The notes under the pieces are model-generated. The model ran no database searches. It was not told where the DNA came from and saw only the letters and a list, made by a program, of their open reading frames with translations. Positions 6,895-13,421 of a stretch of DNA of 16,423 bases are shown one piece after another. Position 1 is the stretch's first letter. Each line of letters begins with the position of its first letter. Location: NCBI GenBank assembly GCA_019695435.1, contig JACTVF010000013.1, forward strand, positions 1 to 16,423, given 5' to 3'. The position numbers were made by a program, and so were the translations under genes. This DNA comes from Methanoregulaceae archaeon (lineage in GTDB: Archaea > Halobacteriota > Methanomicrobia > Methanomicrobiales > Methanospirillaceae).

Positions 6895-7680
6895 TTACGG
6901 ACTTTTGGGGATGATTAACAGCAGTCTCGCCCCACCCGCTCCTTTTGCAAGTTCGAGCAGATCGCCATCGTGAACCGATGCGGGCACATTACGTTCCAGC
7001 CGCGCATTGTTCAGTACTGTTCCGCCGGTACTCCCGCAGTCTTCAAAATACCAACCATCCTTTCCGAAGAGGAATTTCCCGTGAGGTTTCGATATTCTGG
7101 TCACAGCTGTATAGGCACCGGAGATCTCGACATCCGCATCCCCGGTCGCATCTGCAGGACGTTCGGGGTCGCTCCTCCCGACACGGATAACATCATTTCT
7201 CAAAAGAAATGTCCTGCCATCGTCATGGCCCCCCAGCACGATGGCAGCAGGCACGTTTCCCAGCACTTCCTGGGAGAGCGTGGTTTTAACAGACTCCAGC
7301 CTCCGGGAGATCTCCCCCCCGATGATCTGGACACGCGTGTTGGAGAACAGCCCGAGGTTCCGGATAATGGATTCCAGACCGCCGGGCACGATAGAATACT
7401 GCCAGACCGGGTGGATACCTTTGGACGTGGGAGAACCAAGGCCCGCCTCTTTTTTTATCACCCCTATACTCATGAGCTTGTCAAGGTGTTTTTTGGTATT
7501 CTCGTAGCTGGTCTCGATCTCATGGGAGATCGCCCGCGCATCACGCGGTTTCTTTTCAAGAAACTTCACGATCCTGAGCCGGGCACTGCTGGAAAGCACA
7601 TCCAGATATTCCGAGAGTTCGTCGAGAGATTCCTCAGCATCCTCAACAACAATCGTAGGAGACTTGTCTGCCGGGTCCAT
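6895..7680 (-). CDS. Winged-helix DNA-binding domain fused to a phosphothreonine-binding FHA domain
   Basis: The 261-residue cytosolic protein has an ArsR-like winged helix at about 22-98 (LDVLSSSARLRIVKFLEKKPRDARAI..., with recognition-helix segment ENTKKHLDKLMSIGVIKK), a helical linker, and an FHA domain at about 140-258. FHA marks are IRVGR (165-169), SKPH (197-200), GSTGGT (216-221, a variant of GSTNGT) and VHDGDLLELA. FHA domains bind phosphothreonine peptides, so the DNA-binding half is probably controlled by a Ser/Thr kinase. The obvious candidate is the receptor kinase encoded 60 nt downstream on the same strand. The ATG at 7680 is preceded by AGGAAG. An upstream in-frame start at 7770 has no ribosome site, and its extra 30 residues do not resemble the family. 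Confidence 0.92.
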   Translation of the reverse strand: MDPADKSPTIVVEDAEESLDELSEYLDVLSSSARLRIVKFLEKKPRDARAISHEIETSYENTKKHLDKLMSIGVIKKEAGLGSPTSKGIHPVWQYSIVPGGLESIIRNLGLFSNTRVQIIGGEISRRLESVKTTLSQEVLGNVPAAIVLGGHDDGRTFLLRNDVIRVGRSDPERPADATGDADVEISGAYTAVTRISKPHGKFLFGKDGWYFEDCGSTGGTVLNNARLERNVPASVHDGDLLELAKGAGGARLLLIIPKSP

Positions 7681-7788
7681 ATTCTTCCTGAGAGGTACGT
7701 CGCATTGTCGTCCTATAACCCTATGCACGCACCAAGGAGGGGGTATGCCGCTTTTTGTGCTGTACCTCATGTAAGCATCATGTAACCC

Positions 7789-7811
7789 GCAGGTTCAATG
7801 GTCTAACCTGC
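7789..7811. promoter_or_regulatory. 7-bp inverted repeat just upstream of a TATA-like element
   Basis: GCAGGTT (7789-7795) and AACCTGC (7805-7811) form perfect inverted arms with a 9-nt spacer. The repeat ends 10 nt before the TATA-like element at 7822, in the divergent region between the FHA protein gene and the small secreted protein gene. This position suits an activator or repressor site. A role for the neighbouring winged-helix protein is only a guess. Confidence 0.35.
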
Positions 7812-7821
7812 ATCATGGGAG

Positions 7822-7829
7822 TAATATAT
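7822..7829 (+). promoter_or_regulatory. TATA-like box for the small secreted protein gene
   Basis: TAATATAT fits an archaeal TATA box. Transcription starting about 27 nt downstream (near 7853) would leave a leader of about 70 nt before the ATG at 7923, which is preceded by GGAGG. Confidence 0.4.
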
Positions 7830-7922
7830 CTGGCGTTGCATGCAACCATGAGATCAGGTGATACCCGGGAAGCATTCTCTGCGTGTCACCGATCCACAAA
7901 GGAAACAAACGGAGGCATTCAC

Positions 7923-8135
7923 ATGGATACCGGTAAAATCCTGATGGGAACGGCAATGCTCCTGATCACGATCGGTCTCCTGGTACATCCTGCAGGTGCT
8001 GCAGAAACCGGTAGCATTTCCATAGTTGGGCAGGGAAATGCCATCGGAGGCACTGGACCAGCACCGGGATGCAGTGACATCACCTGCGTAGCCGGGTCCG
8101 GATCCTCATTACCCGCCACGTACCCGTACGAATGA
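7923..8135 (+). CDS. Small secreted protein of unknown function, possibly truncated
   Basis: The 70-residue product starts at the ATG at 7923, 7 nt after GGAGG. Residues 1-27 form a clear signal peptide (MDTGKILMGTAMLLITIGLL, then HPAGA and a cut before AETG). The mature part, about 43 residues, is Gly/Ser/Pro-rich with two cysteines (CSDITC) that could form a disulphide. I do not recognise it. After the TGA at 8133-8135 the same frame stays open for 28 more codons with plausible composition (LTTSPVSLSVNTHVFPTSG), so the stop may be a recent nonsense mutation. It is transcribed away from the FHA regulator gene. An antisense frame of 104 codons covers the same stretch, but its product looks artificial. 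Confidence 0.6.
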   Translation: MDTGKILMGTAMLLITIGLLVHPAGAAETGSISIVGQGNAIGGTGPAPGCSDITCVAGSGSSLPATYPYE

Positions 8136-8582
8136 TTGACTACGTCACCTGTATCCCTTTCCGTGAATACCCATGTTTTTCCCACGAGTGGCTTGATGGA
8201 CATGCTGCCCGGTGGTTGAGCGGGCATATCCATCCCTCCCGGCGGATTCGTAAAAGCCTAAAAGCATCCTGCCGGGAAAAATCCTGATGCACATCCTCCA
8301 GGCTTTACAGGAAAAGCCACCCCATACTCTTTTTTAGTCCTTCCGGAAAGCCCACAACGCGTCTACTAATATACAGGATTTCACCGGTTTATACCCCTTT
8401 TCCGGGCTGTAACGGATTTTTGGATAGTTCCGGAATCTGTAAAAACGCCGGTTTTCCAGGAAAAAAAAGGAGGTCCGAAACCTTATACTGAACACACGAG
8501 GGGATCAGGAGTTAAATGATGAGAGCGCGGGTCATCACCGCGAATGCAAAAAGAGGGTAAAATGCTCCCGGGAGGATCATTC
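8136..8582. other. 447-bp intergenic region without a convincing gene
   Basis: The region lies between the small secreted protein gene (plus) and the 3' end of the surface protein gene (minus), so it is a convergent space. It holds the hairpin plus T-tract at 8301-8335 and the remnant open frame after 8135. It also has an A8 tract followed by GGAGGT at 8461-8474 that is not followed by a usable start, and a small CGCGG/CCGCG hairpin near 8526-8542. No longer open frame with coding character was seen. Confidence 0.6.
8301..8335 (+). terminator. Hairpin plus T-run, possible terminator of the small secreted protein transcript
   Basis: GGCTTT (8301-8306) and AAAGCC (8313-8318) form a 6-bp stem with a 6-nt loop. 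A run of six T at 8330-8335 follows. Archaeal termination relies mainly on T-runs, so the T-run is the more relevant part. Confidence 0.35.
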
Positions 8583-9503
8583 CTATCTCTTCTTGTTCAT
8601 CGTCCTCGCGACTGCACAGGCTCCGATGATCCCAAGCGCGGCAAAGACGATCATTCCTGACGAAGGGGATTTTTTCGTGCTCGTCGGAATCGGCGTCAAA
8701 ACTATGGGTGTGGTAGCCTTTGTTGTCGGTTGGATGACATAGGTAGGTATGGGTGTTGTGGGCTGCGGGGTCGGGGTTGTTGGTGCCACCGGGACCTCTG
8801 CCATGAGACGCACGTTATTAATCCACCCGACGGCGAACAGGCCCATCGTGCCATAATCACCGACATTGCCAAGATAGATCCGGTTCATATCCTGGAGAGA
8901 GCCCTTGGTAATCGTATAGTAACTCCAGACCTGCCCACCGGTTTGCTTGTTGGAGACGGTTTCGGTTACAATATCCGCATCATCGTTATAATCCACTTTA
9001 ACGTGGTAGGTGGTATTGAGATCATACGTGACGGTGGGGCCACCATACGAAGACGTGTCACTGGTGACCTCTTGAAGTATGGCATTCTCTGTGACGGTAT
9101 GCAGCACCATGATCCGACCGTATTTTCCATCGATAAATGCTGTAATAACGTTCGGACCCTTGTTGAAATCCATATCGGTCCCGGTAAATCCCAGCCGGAA
9201 TGTTGCACCCGGATCCATCTGTTCAAAAATGACATCGTACTCAAGGGTAAATGATCCATTTTGGAAGTTGATCGGAGGGGAGTACGCATAATTACCGGTA
9301 CTTGGCTGAATACCGAAATGGTACATCTCTTCTGTCGGATCCCAGTAATCCGAAGAGGGGTTGTTGGTGGTCCAGTGTGGGTCGGTGGCGAACGTAGTCT
9401 GGTAGAGTACGGCCTGCGTCCCTGTATCTGCCTGAATCGGGCATGTCAGGATAATAAGCGCCGCAGCCAGTATAAGCATGAATAAAATCCGTGGATGTTT
9501 CAT
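8583..9503 (-). CDS. Secreted surface protein with lectin-like domain, Pro/Thr stalk and C-terminal anchor
   Basis: The 306-residue protein begins with a signal peptide (MKHPRILFMLILAAALIIL, likely cut near QADTG). Residues 30-235 look like a concanavalin/laminin-G-type beta sandwich: aromatic-rich strands, FTLEYDVIF, TYHVKVDYNDDADIV and MGLFAVGWINNVRL at the end of the sheet. This is judged by pattern, not by a search. Residues 238-278 are a Pro/Thr stalk, probably glycosylated. The end, KKSPSSGMIVFAALGIIGACAVARTMNKKR in two parts (SPSSG, then a hydrophobic helix and RTMNKKR), has the three-part layout of an archaeosortase-type sorting tail but lacks a clear PGF motif. The ATG at 9503 follows GGGAG by 9 nt. 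It probably binds glycan outside the cell. Confidence 0.82.
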   Translation of the reverse strand: MKHPRILFMLILAAALIILTCPIQADTGTQAVLYQTTFATDPHWTTNNPSSDYWDPTEEMYHFGIQPSTGNYAYSPPINFQNGSFTLEYDVIFEQMDPGATFRLGFTGTDMDFNKGPNVITAFIDGKYGRIMVLHTVTENAILQEVTSDTSSYGGPTVTYDLNTTYHVKVDYNDDADIVTETVSNKQTGGQVWSYYTITKGSLQDMNRIYLGNVGDYGTMGLFAVGWINNVRLMAEVPVAPTTPTPQPTTPIPTYVIQPTTKATTPIVLTPIPTSTKKSPSSGMIVFAALGIIGACAVARTMNKKR

Positions 9504-9665
9504 GGAATAGATCTCCCAGGTTTCAAACAACCATTATGCTCATGTTTTCGCACGTCCCGGAATATGAACCAGGTACATGAACACAACCATGTAGTGTATT
9601 GTTATTATACTGCACCGCCGTTCATAAAAATATCGACCTGCCAAACGTCCGGGCCGGAGCAAACA

Positions 9666-9675
9666 CTATATTTAT
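9666..9675 (+). promoter_or_regulatory. TATA box for the tRNA-Gly / ACT gene transcript
   Basis: CTATATTTAT lies about 40-48 nt before the first base of the tRNA. The usual spacing puts the start near 9697, giving a 5' leader of roughly 17 nt to be removed by RNase P. No other TATA-like element is closer to the ACT-domain gene than this one, so the promoter may serve both. Confidence 0.55.
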
Positions 9676-9713
9676 CTTCGAAATAAGGCAATATCATAGA
9701 GCAGGATTAAAAT

Positions 9714-9784
9714 GCGATAGTAGTCTAGCGGCAGGACAGGAGCTTCCCAAGCTTCTAACCCGGGTTCGATCCCCGGCTATCGCA
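9714..9784 (+). tRNA. trnG: tRNA-Gly (anticodon CCC)
   Basis: The sequence folds as a full cloverleaf without intron. The acceptor stem is GCGATAG (9714-9720) with CTATCGC (9777-9783) and discriminator A at 9784. The D arm contains GTC...GAC, and the anticodon stem GGAGC/GCTTC carries the loop TTCCCAA, giving anticodon CCC for the Gly codon GGG. The T arm is CCGGG-TTCGATC-CCCGG. CCA is not encoded. The pairing is complete apart from one G-T pair in the anticodon stem. Confidence 0.95.
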
Positions 9785-9793
9785 TCGGTTGTT

Positions 9794-10471
9794 ATGGACA
9801 CGGAACCTGAACGCTGTGCAATGCGGATCATAGCCGAGAACACCAGAGGCGTGCTGAGGGATATCACAACGGTGATTGCCGAACACGGAGCAAACATCCT
9901 GATGGTAAACCAGGAGATCTTCGATTCCGGCCCTCACGCAGGAATGGGAGAACTCTACCTAGAATACGAACCGGGGGCTGATCGCGAACAGCTGGTGCGC
10001 GACCTTGAGGCGATACAGTCGGTCAGGGACGTAAAATGCTTTCAGCCCTTTGGCGATATCTTCGGCTCCCGGGTGATCATCATAGGGGGCGGTGCACAGG
10101 TCGCCCAGGTGGCGCTCGGCGCGGTTAACGAGGCCGACCGTCACAATATCCGGGGCGAGCGAATATCCGTGGATACCATCCCCCTCGTCGGAGAACGGAC
10201 CCTTGCGCTTGCCGTCGATGCCGTCTCACGCCTACCCCGTGCATCCATCCTCGTGCTTGCCGGGTCGATCATGGGGGGGGATATCTCAAAGGCGGTCGAC
10301 CGGGTCCGGGAGGCCGGCATTCCGGTCATCGCGCTCAAGATGGCGGGAACCGTACCCCAGCATGCCGATCTAGTCGTTACCGATCCAATTCAGGCAGGAG
10401 TCTTTGCCGTTATGCACGTGAGCAGCAAAGCGGTATTCGATATCAACCGGGTCCGTGGCAGGGAATTTTAA
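9794..10471 (+). CDS. ACT-domain protein, DUF5612-like, possible amino-acid-responsive regulator
   Basis: The 225-residue cytosolic protein has an N-terminal ACT domain at about 9-78 (MRIIAENTRGVLRDITTVIAEHGANIL), the small-molecule-binding fold that usually senses amino acids. An alpha/beta domain follows (RVIIIGGGAQVAQVALGAV, ILVLAGSIMGGDISKAVDR, GIPVIALKMAGTVPQHADLVVTDP) that recalls nucleotide- or sugar-phosphate-binding folds and matches my memory of methanogen ACT/DUF5612 proteins. The ATG at 9794 has no ribosome site and lies only 9 nt after the tRNA-Gly. Cutting the tRNA 3' end would leave an almost leaderless message. An earlier in-frame start (9599) would read through the tRNA gene and is rejected. 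The stop TAA is followed directly by the ATG of the next gene. Confidence 0.85.
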   Translation: MDTEPERCAMRIIAENTRGVLRDITTVIAEHGANILMVNQEIFDSGPHAGMGELYLEYEPGADREQLVRDLEAIQSVRDVKCFQPFGDIFGSRVIIIGGGAQVAQVALGAVNEADRHNIRGERISVDTIPLVGERTLALAVDAVSRLPRASILVLAGSIMGGDISKAVDRVREAGIPVIALKMAGTVPQHADLVVTDPIQAGVFAVMHVSSKAVFDINRVRGREF

Positions 10472-11044
10472 ATGGATATTATCGAGCGGGCCGTGTCGGT
10501 GCTGATGCATGACGGCCTTATCGTGTACCCGACCGATACCCTCTACGGCCTCGGGGCCGATGCCTTTTCAGATGAGGCCATAGAGAAGGTCTACGAGGCA
10601 AAGAAGCGGGATCTCGCAACGCCTATCTCCATTGCGGTCTCCGATTTTGAGATGCTCGCCGCAGTCTCCCGTATCGATAACTCTATGGAGGAATTTATCG
10701 AAAAATTTCTGCCGGGACCGGTGACGGTGGTGGTGCCGGCACGGAGGACAATTCCCGGGATCCTGACCGGAGGTACCGGGATGATCGGGATCCGTATCCC
10801 GCCACACGTAATTGCCCTGCAGGTAATCGAGCGGTTCGATGCACCCATCACCGCGACCAGCGCAAACCTCTCGGGGGGAAAAGACCCGCAGACCCCGGAC
10901 GAGTGTACGGTCCCCTATGATCTTCTTATCGATGGCGGAAGGCTCCCGGGGACACCAAGCACGGTTGTCGATCTCACCACCAGAACAATTATCCGTCGCG
11001 GAGCGGAAGCCGATGTCATCGAAGTGTTCCTGAGATCCTGCTGA
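10472..11044 (+). CDS. tsaC: L-threonylcarbamoyladenylate synthase (Sua5/YciO/YrdC family)
   Basis: This enzyme makes threonylcarbamoyl-AMP from threonine, bicarbonate and ATP. That is the first step in building t6A at position 37 of ANN-decoding tRNAs; the KEOPS complex then transfers the group. The 190-residue protein is a single YrdC domain: YPTDTLYGLGADAF near the N-terminus, the KKRD basic motif, LPGPVTVVVPAR, GMIGIRIPPH, ATSANLSGG and a closing PSTVVDLT. It lacks the C-terminal Sua5 domain, so it is the short form. The ATG follows the TAA of the ACT gene with no gap, which points to translational coupling. The pathway link with TrmO (1448-1867) is noted. Confidence 0.92.
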   Translation: MDIIERAVSVLMHDGLIVYPTDTLYGLGADAFSDEAIEKVYEAKKRDLATPISIAVSDFEMLAAVSRIDNSMEEFIEKFLPGPVTVVVPARRTIPGILTGGTGMIGIRIPPHVIALQVIERFDAPITATSANLSGGKDPQTPDECTVPYDLLIDGGRLPGTPSTVVDLTTRTIIRRGAEADVIEVFLRSC

Positions 11045-11059
11045 TACCGAGGCTTTTCC

Positions 11060-11983
11060 ATGCTGCCGATCCGTCTGCGCGACTTTGTTGAAGATCCCGA
11101 TGGCTGGCTCTATGCGGTCTCCACCTACGATAACGAAAAAAATGTCGGGTGCGTGCTCCGGTATGTCCCGGACGATAAAGGAGAAAGAATCGGCCCGTCC
11201 GGCCAGCGGTACCTAAAATACGATTTCGAGGACGCGTACAGGAAGATCGCACGCGAAAAACCAGCATATGCAGGGCTTGTCCAGCGCATTCCTGTTGGAG
11301 ATCTGCGCCGGGTGTTAAAACCGGATCTGGAGATCTCCCGGATCGCCGCATCGCACCCGAGCGTGAAAAAATTGCTCAACCTGTTCCGACTGCCACCGGG
11401 TGCGGTCGGCTGCACCGGATCGCTCCTGTGCGGACTTGAAAACGAGAGTTCTGATATCGATATGGTGGTATACGGGAAGCACTGGTTTACCGCTCAGTCA
11501 CTCGTGAAACGAGGTATCGCAGATGGAAGGATCGAGGGTATGTCCCCGGAGATGTGGGGCAAGGTGTACGAGAAGCGTAAGCCCGAGATCCCCTATGAGG
11601 TCTTTGTTCCTCATGAGCAGCGGAAATGGAACCGTGGCCAGATCGAGGGCACCTATTTCGATATCCTGTACACGCGATCCTACGACAACCTTGCCGGTGC
11701 TCCTGCCGGGAAAGGAGAGGTTCTCGGGAAACAGACGATCGTTGCAACGGTGACCGATGCCTCACTTTCGTTTGACAGCCCGGCAGTCTATAGTGTGGAA
11801 CATGAATTGGTGAGCAAAGTGCTTTCGTTCACCCACACCTACAGCGGGCAGGCGCTGGCAGGAGAGACAATCGAGGCGTGCGGTGTCGTAGAGCAGCACG
11901 GGGCGGAACGCTGGCTCATTGTCGGGACGACCCGGGAGGCGAAAGGAGAATATATCGTATCAAGGACCCTGCTTGGGGAGTAA
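11060..11983 (+). CDS. Nucleotidyltransferase-domain protein of unknown substrate
   Basis: The 307-residue cytosolic protein has a middle nucleotidyltransferase (DNA polymerase beta-type) domain. GCTGSLLCGLENESSDIDMVVYG (about 118-139) supplies the GS motif (G120, S121) and the DxD metal ligands D132 and D134. The region before it (1-95) starts IRLRDFVEDPDGWLYAVSTYDN, suggesting an N-terminal domain of its own that I cannot name. The C-terminal third (EHELVSKVLSFTHTYSGQALAGETIEACG) may be a beta domain resembling nucleic-acid-binding folds. It starts 15 nt after the TsaC stop with GAGG upstream, so it is likely the last gene of the tRNA / ACT / tsaC run. Its last 24 bases overlap the end of the opposing gene at 11960. 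Confidence 0.82.
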   Translation: MLPIRLRDFVEDPDGWLYAVSTYDNEKNVGCVLRYVPDDKGERIGPSGQRYLKYDFEDAYRKIAREKPAYAGLVQRIPVGDLRRVLKPDLEISRIAASHPSVKKLLNLFRLPPGAVGCTGSLLCGLENESSDIDMVVYGKHWFTAQSLVKRGIADGRIEGMSPEMWGKVYEKRKPEIPYEVFVPHEQRKWNRGQIEGTYFDILYTRSYDNLAGAPAGKGEVLGKQTIVATVTDASLSFDSPAVYSVEHELVSKVLSFTHTYSGQALAGETIEACGVVEQHGAERWLIVGTTREAKGEYIVSRTLLGE

Positions 11984-12544
11984 TGTGTTCTTTATTTCCT
12001 CATAGTCCACAATTTTGTCCACAAATGCCGACATCTGGGAGAGGATCACAGGGTCCAGACCGTTTTCCACGCACAAAAAGATCCCCGACACGTCGGATAT
12101 TTTCAGTTTATTGACCACGAAGTGGAGAAACTTGGATGCGCTCGCTGTCGGGATATGGATCAGGAGCATGCTCACCGAGTCGAAGATGATACACTTGCGG
12201 GACGAGGGGATCTGCCGGAGAAATTCCGTAATGGCAATACCGAGGCCGGTCAGATCCGCCGGGTGGTTGACATACCGGATATGTGGGTCCGGACGGCAGC
12301 TGCCCCCCGAGTAATACGTGACCGCATCGATGACGTAATACTGATCCGGGGTTATCCCCTCTTTTGCGTAGGATTTGACCAGTACCTGGCTGGGCTGGTT
12401 CAGGGAGATGATGAGAGGGGTGTCCTTTTCCTTCAGGATCTTTTTGATGACCGCAAGGTTCATGGAATTGATATCCTGCGGGGCTGAGAGCAGGAGGTAA
12501 AGTCGTGTTTCTCGTGTGAGATCCTGCTCCGGGTTATCCGCCAT
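11960..12544 (-). CDS. KaiC/RecA-fold signalling protein without a Walker A motif
   Basis: The 194-residue cytosolic protein follows the KaiC/Rad55 layout. A first strand LYLLLS is followed by SAPQDINS (20-27) where GPPGTGKT would stand. Then come PLIISLNQPSQVLVKSYAKEGI (compare the KaiC strand-plus-helix after the P-loop), YYVIDAVTYYSGG, and a Walker B-like CIIFDSVSMLL (118-128). The phosphate-binding Lys/Thr is absent, so ATP hydrolysis is unlikely and a binding or scaffold role is inferred. It starts 4 nt after the PAS gene's stop with GGGAAGTGAG as ribosome site, so the two form an operon and probably a signalling pair. Its 3' end overlaps the convergent nucleotidyltransferase gene by 24 nt. 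Confidence 0.78.
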   Translation of the reverse strand: MADNPEQDLTRETRLYLLLSAPQDINSMNLAVIKKILKEKDTPLIISLNQPSQVLVKSYAKEGITPDQYYVIDAVTYYSGGSCRPDPHIRYVNHPADLTGLGIAITEFLRQIPSSRKCIIFDSVSMLLIHIPTASASKFLHFVVNKLKISDVSGIFLCVENGLDPVILSQMSAFVDKIVDYEEIKNTLLPKQGP

Positions 12545-12548
12545 GCAC

Positions 12549-13145
12549 TCACTTCCCGATAAAAAATTCCCGAAAGCCGTCGGGTATGTCTTCCCGTTCT
12601 TCTGATGCTTTTTTGGCCAGGTCCTGCAGGGTCGCGGCCATTGCCATAATATTATTCAACTGTATCCGGATCTGCATCCGGATCTCCTCAGGGGTATATT
12701 CGCCGGACCCGATCTGCTGTTCGATCTGATTTAAATTCTGTCCGGTCAGTTCGAGGGGGTTTTTGATCCGGAGTACGGATTCGTTCAGGTAGGCGAGTAA
12801 TGCGATTTTACGCTCCTCCGCTCTCTTCCGGTCGCGGATATCAACAAAACTTTCGATGAGATACGCCTTTCCCCCCACGGATGCCGGCGCGACAGTTTTG
12901 AGAATGGGGATCCGTTCCCCGCTGGCGGATAAGAGGACCCGCTCGGTGTTGTGGAAGGTTTTGTGCTGGTCGGTGATCGGGCATTCGCCGCAGTGAGCCG
13001 GGCAGACAAAATCATGGCAGACCTTCCCGACAAGCTTGTCCTTTTTTACGCCCAGCAGTGCTTCAGCATGGTCATTGGCATCGATGATCATGTGGGTCTC
13101 CGGTTCGATGATCAAAATGCCGGTCTGAATCCGGTCAAAGACCAT
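12549..13145 (-). CDS. PAS-domain sensor protein with four-cysteine motif, lacking a kinase domain
   Basis: The 198-residue protein has one PAS domain at about 1-105 (FDRIQTGILIIEPETHMIIDAN...VDIRDRKRAE) and a C-terminal helical part (108-185, RIQLNNIMAMAATLQDLAKKA) like the dimerisation region of sensor kinases, but no ATPase domain. C43, C48, C52 and C55 (CHDFVCPAHCGEC) may bind a metal or react to redox state; the motif is common in methanogen PAS proteins. The ATG at 13145 seems internal. A better start, ATG 13212 with AGGGAT before it, reads MAKTAKK and then leaves frame in an A8 tract; one fewer A would join it to this frame as RSGTTQDTTGKDVFKMVFDR. It is the first gene of an operon with the KaiC-like gene. 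Confidence 0.85.
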   Translation of the reverse strand: MVFDRIQTGILIIEPETHMIIDANDHAEALLGVKKDKLVGKVCHDFVCPAHCGECPITDQHKTFHNTERVLLSASGERIPILKTVAPASVGGKAYLIESFVDIRDRKRAEERKIALLAYLNESVLRIKNPLELTGQNLNQIEQQIGSGEYTPEEIRMQIRIQLNNIMAMAATLQDLAKKASEEREDIPDGFREFFIGK

Positions 13146-13212
13146 TTTGAAGACATCCTTACCTGTAGTATCCTGTGTCGTACCGGAACGTTTTTTTTGC
13201 CGTTTTTGCCAT
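13146..13212 (-). pseudogene. Probable true 5' end of the PAS gene, separated by a frameshift in an A8 tract
   Basis: On the minus strand ATG at 13212 opens MAKTAKKTFRYDTGYYR and stops. The A8 tract (13191-13198) lies at codons 5-8. Losing one A moves the reading into the PAS frame, which is open right through to 13145 with RSGTTQDTTGKDVFK. The TATA box at 13249 and the AGGGAT site both fit this start. Confidence 0.45.
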
Positions 13213-13248
13213 GTCAGTATCCCTTGGAATACATCTGGATGTTCCCGG

Positions 13249-13255
13249 TTATATA
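13249..13255 (-). promoter_or_regulatory. TATA box of the PAS / KaiC-like operon
   Basis: On the minus strand the sequence reads CGTATATAACC. With usual spacing transcription would begin near 13225, 13 nt before the ATG at 13212 and about 80 nt before the ATG at 13145. Confidence 0.5.
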
Positions 13256-13351
13256 CGTCTTATCCATATCAGCCTATAGATTCTTGGAGGATTGCAACGG
13301 GATATCTGGATCCAACGGAAATGCAGAACAAAAATCGCTGATTGATTAGAC

Positions 13352-13369
13352 CGGACAGTCTCTTGTCCG
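13352..13369. terminator. Small hairpin between the 13422 gene and the PAS promoter
   Basis: CGGACA and TGTCCG form a perfect 6-bp stem around a 6-nt loop, about 50 nt beyond the stop of the minus-strand gene at 13422. No T-run follows, so a terminator role is only possible. Confidence 0.25.
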
Positions 13370-13421
13370 TTCACCCAGGTCAACAGTACCGGCGGATAGT
13401 TTCCCCGTTTCCGGTATCCCG

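Noticed and set aside
6970..7785. 271-codon plus-strand open frame opposite the winged-helix/FHA gene
   Set aside because: It mirrors a clearly real gene in a GC-rich codon pattern. The product has no domain logic.
8516..8560. Mini-ORF of 14 codons (MMRARVITANAKRG) after AGGAG
   Set aside because: It is too short to support, has no product features, and lies in a convergent intergenic region.
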